Shown here in pieces: positions 6,919-11,155 of a DNA stretch of 11,155 nt (position 1 is its first letter; every line of letters begins with the position of its first letter). Position numbers and translations under genes: made by a program. This stretch comes from an uncultured Rhodanobacteraceae bacterium (GTDB taxonomy: Bacteria > Pseudomonadota > Gammaproteobacteria > Xanthomonadales > Rhodanobacteraceae): contig CAJXGK010000035.1 of assembly GCA_913053815.1 (NCBI GenBank), positions 1 to 11,155 on the forward strand, written 5' to 3'. Below the pieces are notes generated by a model. That model searched no databases and was not told the DNA's origin. It was given only the letters and a program-made list of their open reading frames with translations.

Positions 6919-9900
6919 ATGATCGTTCTCGACGGACAGAACGCCTTGTCGCCGTTCCGGCTCGAACGCCTGAATAAGCACCTTGAAACAGTCTGTCCTG
7001 GTGTGCAAGTCAGGGCGACGTGGCTGGTTTATTTTATCGATAGTAGTGCCGAACTCGACGAGGCTGAGTACGTACGCTTACAGAATGTACTACAAGCCCA
7101 TGCCGCAGCTGCCGAGAATGCCGCCATAGTGTGGGTTACCCCCCGACTGGGTACGATTTCTCCCTGGTCCACCAAGGCCAGCAATATTCTGCACCGCACC
7201 GGTTTTGCGGTACGTCGAGTTGAGCGGGGCATGGCCTTGCTGATGGAAACCCTGCCATCCCCTGAGCATCAGGAGCATAGTCGGGTCTTGGCCGCACTCC
7301 ATGACCGTATGACCGAGACGGTGCTGGAGCATCTGCAGGATGCCGAGAAGCTTTTTCTACATGGTCAACCCGGTGCACTGCGCACGATTACCCTAGGAGA
7401 GCAGCCCGAGCAAGTATTGCAAACGACTAACCAGCGACTCGGACTGGCCTTGGCGGAAGATGAAATCACCTATCTCGCTGAACGCTATGCTGAACTCGGC
7501 CGCGATCCCAGTGACGTGGAATTGATGATGTTTGCACAGACCAACTCGGAGCACTGTCGGCACAAAGTATTCAACGCCAGTTGGACCATCGACAAAGAGG
7601 ACTGCTCTGAAACCCTGTTTGACCTGATCCGTGCTACCCACGAAGCTCATCCTGACCACACCCTTTCCGCCTATTCCGATAATGCGGCAGTGATCAGCGG
7701 CTCACGAGGGCAACGTCTTCGTGTTGATCCCAAACGGGGCGTCTGGACCAGCAAACTGGGCGAAATCCCTTACGCAATCAAGGTCGAGACTCATAATCAT
7801 CCTACCGCTATCGCCCCTTGGGCAGGGGCTGCCACCGGAGCGGGTGGGGAAATTCGCGACGAGGGGGCCGTGGGCCGTGGTGGCAAACCTAAGGCGGGGG
7901 TAACCGGGTTTACCGTGTCGCATCTGCGTATCCCCGGCCTACCCCGACCTTGGGAAGCGCCACGTCCATTGTCGGCACGGTTTGCCAATGCCTTCGAGAT
8001 TATGCGCGATGCCCCGCTAGGTGCTGCCGCTTTCAACAATGAGTTTGGTCGCCCCTGCCTGGGCGGCTATTTCCGCAGCTTTGAGCAGGACACGAGTGAA
8101 CTCGGGATGCGGCACGGTTACGACAAACCGATCATGATTGCCGGTGGAATCGCCAACCTGCGTTCTGGACATGTGCATAAGCAGCCGCTGCAAGACCGTG
8201 ACGCTATTGTGATATTGGGTGGGCCAGCCATGCTGATCGGCTTGGGGGGAGGGGCGGCTTCGTCACAAGTAGCCGGGCGTAGTGATGAGGACCTCGATTT
8301 TGCTTCGGTGCAGCGTGACAACGCTGAAATGCAACGGCGTTGTCAGGAAGTCATCGATGCCTGCTGTGCCCTAGAGGAAGCGACTCCCATCGTCTCCATC
8401 CATGACGTTGGTGCCGGCGGGTTGTCCAATGCTATCCCCGAACTGCTGCATGATTCGCAACTTGGTGGGCAAATTGAGCTGGCCAAGATACCTTGCGATG
8501 ACCCCTCTCTGTCACCCCTGCAACTGTGGTGCAATGAGGCTCAGGAGCGTTATATTCTTGGCATTCGGCCGCAGGATCTCGAACGCCTTAAGGCTATCTG
8601 TGACCGCGAACGTTGTCCTTATGCCGTGGTCGGCCACGCTACTGCCGAGCAGCACCTGCATGTATCCGACCAGCGCGGCGAGAATTCTGTTGCGGTTATT
8701 GATTTGCCCATGGATGTGCTGTTCGGCAACCCGCCACGAATGCATCGCCGCACAGCCCGCATCCCCCCTCGTGTAGATTTGGTCCCGGATCTCTCCGGTA
8801 TTGGCCTGGACGAAGCAATGACCCGGGTATTACAGCTGCCCTCGGTGGGCTCTAAATCGTTTCTGATCACCATTGGCGACCGCAGTGTCGGCGGTCTTTG
8901 CGCGCGCGATCCCATGGTGGGCCCGTGGCAAGTACCTGTCGCCGATTGTGCGGTGACTCTACTTGACTTCGAAGGCTATGCCGGCGAGGCCATGGCCATG
9001 GGGGAGCGCAGTCCATTAGCGCTGCTCGGCAGTGCCGAAGCGGCGCGTATGGCGGTTGGGGAGGCCATTACCAACCTGGTGGCCGCACCGGTCCATGAAC
9101 TTGGCGAAGTGCGTCTCTCTGCCAACTGGATGGCCGCAGTGGACCATGCTGGTGAGGATGCCGCTTTATACGATGCGGTACAGGCCGTCAGTGAGTTGTG
9201 CCAAGCACTCGATCTTTCCATCCCGGTTGGTAAAGATTCGCTGTCCATGCAAACTCGCTGGGATGATGCTGAGCAAGGTCCTCAACAAACCGTGGCCCCA
9301 GTATCCTTGGTGGTTACCGCTTTCTCCCGGGTCACCGACGTACGCCGTGCACTGACCCCCCAATTGCACCTCGATCAGGGTGCCACAGCCCTATGGTTGC
9401 TTGATCTTGGCGGTGGCCGTGATCGCTTGGGAGCTTCTGCCCTGATGCAAGTGTTCAACCGTGGCGGTGGAGTACCCCCTGATCTCGACGATCCCCATCG
9501 ACTGCATGCTTTTTTCACCTTCGTACAGCAAGCTACCAGCCAGGGATTACTGCTTGCCTACCACGACCGCAGCGATGGAGGCCTGATAGTCACCCTTTTG
9601 GAAATGGCTTTCGCCGGACACTGTGGTTTGCAGATTCAGCTCGAAGACTGGGGGGAGACCACGCTCCGCGCTCTGTTTACCGAAGAACTCGGTGCCGTGT
9701 TGCAGGTCGGCGAGAATGACAGTGAGCGTCTGCAGGTCCTGGCCCAAGCCCATGGACTCACGAATTTTTTGCACCGCATCGGCCAACCCAAGGAAAAGCT
9801 CGGCATCAAGCTGTTTCTCGGTGACGAAGTCGTGGCTCGCTGGAACTGGACTGATCGTTTCAATTCCTGGCATGAAACCAGCGCGGCCATACAGCGATTA

Positions 9901-10788
9901 CGTGACCATCCCGACTGTGCTGAGCAGGAACGGGTCTGGCGTATCGATGATGACGACCCCGGCATGCGGTTCGCGTTGAGCTTCGTTCCTTCCGAAAATG
10001 TGGCCGCGCCCCTGATCGCTAGTGGGGTGCGCCCGCGTGTCGCGATTCTTCGCGAACAGGGCGTCAATGGTGAGGTGGAAATGGCCGCCGCATTCACCCG
10101 TGCCGGTTTCGAAGCGGTCGATGTGCCCATGAGTGACCTGCTCTCTGGCCGTCATCACCTGCATGACTTCCGTGGTCTTGCTGCTTGCGGTGGATTTTCC
10201 TATGGCGATGTCCTCGGTGCCGGTCGTGGCTGGGCGGCTTCAATTCTCTACAATGAGCCCTTGCGTAAGCAGTTTGAAGCCTTTTTTGCCGATACAACCA
10301 CATTCTCTCTGGGGGTCTGTAATGGCTGCCAGATGCTCTCCGAATTACGTGAGATCATTCCAGATACGGGGGCCTGGCCGCATTTTTTGCGTAATAAATC
10401 CGAACAGTTTGAAGCCCGGCTGGTTAGCGTTGAAGTCCATGAGTCGCCCTCCATTTTTATGACCGGCATGGCCGGCTCACGGTTACCTGTGGTTGTCGCC
10501 CACGGTGAAGGTTGTGCGGTATGGCAGGACGGGGTCAAGCCCGCGCAAGCATCTTGCTTGCACTATATTGATCATCGCGGCAAGGCCACCGTGGCCTATC
10601 CACTCAACCCCAATGGTTCCCCCGCTGGCCACACCGGATTTCATGCTGCCGGTGGTCGCGTGTTGATCCTCATGCCACACCCCGAACGCGTCTTCCGCAG
10701 TGTGCAACTGAGTTGGTGCCCATCCAACTGGGGCGAAGATTCCCCCTGGATGCGTTTGTTTCGCAATGCCAGGGTTTGGGTGGGATAG
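6919..10788 (+). CDS. purL: Phosphoribosylformylglycinamidine synthase (FGAM synthetase), single-chain
   Basis: PurL performs the fourth step of de novo purine synthesis: FGAR, ATP and glutamine give FGAM, ADP, phosphate and glutamate. The 1289-residue product is the large fused form (E. coli 1295) that needs no separate PurS or PurQ. In order it has a PurS-like N-terminal domain (about 1-150), a linker with NSEHCRHK (209-216), the duplicated ATPase-type synthetase core with [14 protein letters not shown] (288-301), [16 protein letters not shown] (434-449) and [12 protein letters not shown], and a C-terminal class I glutamine amidotransferase. The amidotransferase triad is Cys1134 (GVCNGCQML), His1254 and Glu1256 (MPHPERVF). 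It ends [20 protein letters not shown] as the family does. The ATG suits the family N-terminus (ALSPFR) but has CCCC directly before it and no Shine-Dalgarno site. It has its own extended -10 promoter and appears monocistronic; no clear terminator follows it on its own strand. Confidence 0.98.
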   Translation: MIVLDGQNALSPFRLERLNKHLETVCPGVQVRATWLVYFIDSSAELDEAEYVRLQNVLQAHAAAAENAAIVWVTPRLGTISPWSTKASNILHRTGFAVRRVERGMALLMETLPSPEHQEHSRVLAALHDRMTETVLEHLQDAEKLFLHGQPGALRTITLGEQPEQVLQTTNQRLGLALAEDEITYLAERYAELGRDPSDVELMMFAQTNSEHCRHKVFNASWTIDKEDCSETLFDLIRATHEAHPDHTLSAYSDNAAVISGSRGQRLRVDPKRGVWTSKLGEIPYAIKVETHNHPTAIAPWAGAATGAGGEIRDEGAVGRGGKPKAGVTGFTVSHLRIPGLPRPWEAPRPLSARFANAFEIMRDAPLGAAAFNNEFGRPCLGGYFRSFEQDTSELGMRHGYDKPIMIAGGIANLRSGHVHKQPLQDRDAIVILGGPAMLIGLGGGAASSQVAGRSDEDLDFASVQRDNAEMQRRCQEVIDACCALEEATPIVSIHDVGAGGLSNAIPELLHDSQLGGQIELAKIPCDDPSLSPLQLWCNEAQERYILGIRPQDLERLKAICDRERCPYAVVGHATAEQHLHVSDQRGENSVAVIDLPMDVLFGNPPRMHRRTARIPPRVDLVPDLSGIGLDEAMTRVLQLPSVGSKSFLITIGDRSVGGLCARDPMVGPWQVPVADCAVTLLDFEGYAGEAMAMGERSPLALLGSAEAARMAVGEAITNLVAAPVHELGEVRLSANWMAAVDHAGEDAALYDAVQAVSELCQALDLSIPVGKDSLSMQTRWDDAEQGPQQTVAPVSLVVTAFSRVTDVRRALTPQLHLDQGATALWLLDLGGGRDRLGASALMQVFNRGGGVPPDLDDPHRLHAFFTFVQQATSQGLLLAYHDRSDGGLIVTLLEMAFAGHCGLQIQLEDWGETTLRALFTEELGAVLQVGENDSERLQVLAQAHGLTNFLHRIGQPKEKLGIKLFLGDEVVARWNWTDRFNSWHETSAAIQRLRDHPDCAEQERVWRIDDDDPGMRFALSFVPSENVAAPLIASGVRPRVAILREQGVNGEVEMAAAFTRAGFEAVDVPMSDLLSGRHHLHDFRGLAACGGFSYGDVLGAGRGWAASILYNEPLRKQFEAFFADTTTFSLGVCNGCQMLSELREIIPDTGAWPHFLRNKSEQFEARLVSVEVHESPSIFMTGMAGSRLPVVVAHGEGCAVWQDGVKPAQASCLHYIDHRGKATVAYPLNPNGSPAGHTGFHAAGGRVLILMPHPERVFRSVQLSWCPSNWGEDSPWMRLFRNARVWVG

Positions 10789-11030
10789 CTCGGCACGTGA
10801 TGATCACCCATCCGTGAACCCAGCAACAGACGTTGATTTCCTTGGCCATTATTTCCACGGGAAGGCTGTGCTTGTTTTGACGGCGCTTTTTCTAGTTATT
10901 CCCGCACCGGTGGGTATCCAGTGCAGAAAGCTATGACCGCAGCGTAGGTATTCAATCCTCCCTGGCCAAGTCATTGGCCCCGTATGCGTAGACAATCCGT
11001 AAAACAAAGACGGCGGCGAACCTGGAGCCC
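10789..11030. other. Intergenic region after purL
   Basis: No gene is supported. A perfect inverted repeat, GGCCAA (10964-10969) with TTGGCC (10974-10979) around GTCA, lies here without a T tract. A T5 run at about 10889-10893 is not preceded by a stable stem. A minus-strand open frame of 73 codons would run through the terminator on its right and has no recognisable product, so I leave it out. Confidence 0.4.
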
Positions 11031-11056
11031 AAAAGAAAGGCCGCGATAACGCGGCC
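11031..11056 (-). terminator. Intrinsic terminator for the leftward gene at the right edge
   Basis: GGCCGCG (11056-11050 on the minus strand) pairs perfectly with CGCGGCC (11045-11039) across a four-base loop, and the minus strand then reads TTTCTTTT (11038-11031). On the plus strand the stem is followed by AATTGAAT, so it is directional. It begins about 24 bases after the stop codon of the partial gene at the edge, the usual arrangement. Confidence 0.85.
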
Positions 11057-11079
11057 AATTGAATAAACAATACAACCTT

Positions 11080-11155
11080 CTAATAGCCAGCACCGACTGC
11101 TGGGATGACCCAGTCGTTTGAGTTGCTCCGGTCCGTGCCTTGTATGAGCGCAGCG
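11080..11155 (-). CDS. 3' end of an unidentified leftward gene (partial)
   Basis: On the minus strand one frame is open from the right edge to TAG at 11082-11080 and would encode a tail ending RSNSNDWVIPAVGAGY. I prefer this frame to the other two open minus-strand frames because its stop sits just before a strong minus-strand terminator, while the others read straight through that hairpin. The product is not recognised; too few residues are inside the window. The gene converges with purL. Confidence 0.5.
   Translation of the reverse strand, partial: AALIQGTDRSNSNDWVIPAVGAGY

Noticed and set aside
6595..7008. Minus-strand frame of 137 codons across the purL promoter and 5' end
   Set aside because: It overlaps the well-supported purL start and promoter and its product has no recognisable features.
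10849..11070. 73-codon minus-strand frame after purL
   Set aside because: It reads through the intrinsic terminator and has no recognisable product or ribosome site.

Overview
The window looks like a conserved chromosomal core segment of a gammaproteobacterium of moderately high GC content. The evidence is a primary sigma factor that reads like RpoD of this class, a tRNA-Ile(CAU) gene just downstream of it, a XerD with every tyrosine-recombinase catalytic residue, a fused gammaproteobacterial-type PurL of about 1290 residues, and an LpxL-type lipid A acyltransferase that implies a Gram-negative outer membrane. I cannot name the genus from sequence alone.

Layout. Positions 1-246 have no gene I can support. 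On the minus strand, read right to left, come dtd (4024-3584), rpoD (3460-1583), rarD (about 1360-407) and tRNA-Ile2 (322-247). They form a co-directional run with gaps of roughly 80-220 bases and small hairpins or promoter-like elements in some gaps. A divergent control region (4025-4178) separates dtd from a rightward set: an lpxL-family acyltransferase (4179-5120), a 355-base gap, xerD (5476-6381), a 537-base gap, and purL (6919-10788), which has its own extended -10 promoter. At the right edge the last 22 codons or so of an unidentified leftward gene (11155-11080) are followed by a clear intrinsic terminator on the minus strand (11056-11031), so that gene and purL converge.

Functions. These are housekeeping genes, not one pathway. 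rpoD supports bulk transcription. dtd removes D-amino acids from mischarged tRNA. tRNA-Ile2 reads AUA codons after lysidine modification. The acyltransferase completes lipid A. XerD resolves chromosome dimers with XerC at dif. PurL makes FGAM in purine synthesis. RarD is a predicted drug/metabolite-type permease.

I found no mobile element, CRISPR array, phage or novel multi-gene system. The points most worth a second look are the rarD homologue, whose conserved first membrane segment lies upstream of any canonical start and whose family start position is an ATT codon; a nine-G homopolymer inside dtd; unusual hairpins and tandem repeats in the dtd/lpxL and xerD/purL gaps; and the lack of a visible Shine-Dalgarno site at purL and lpxL.
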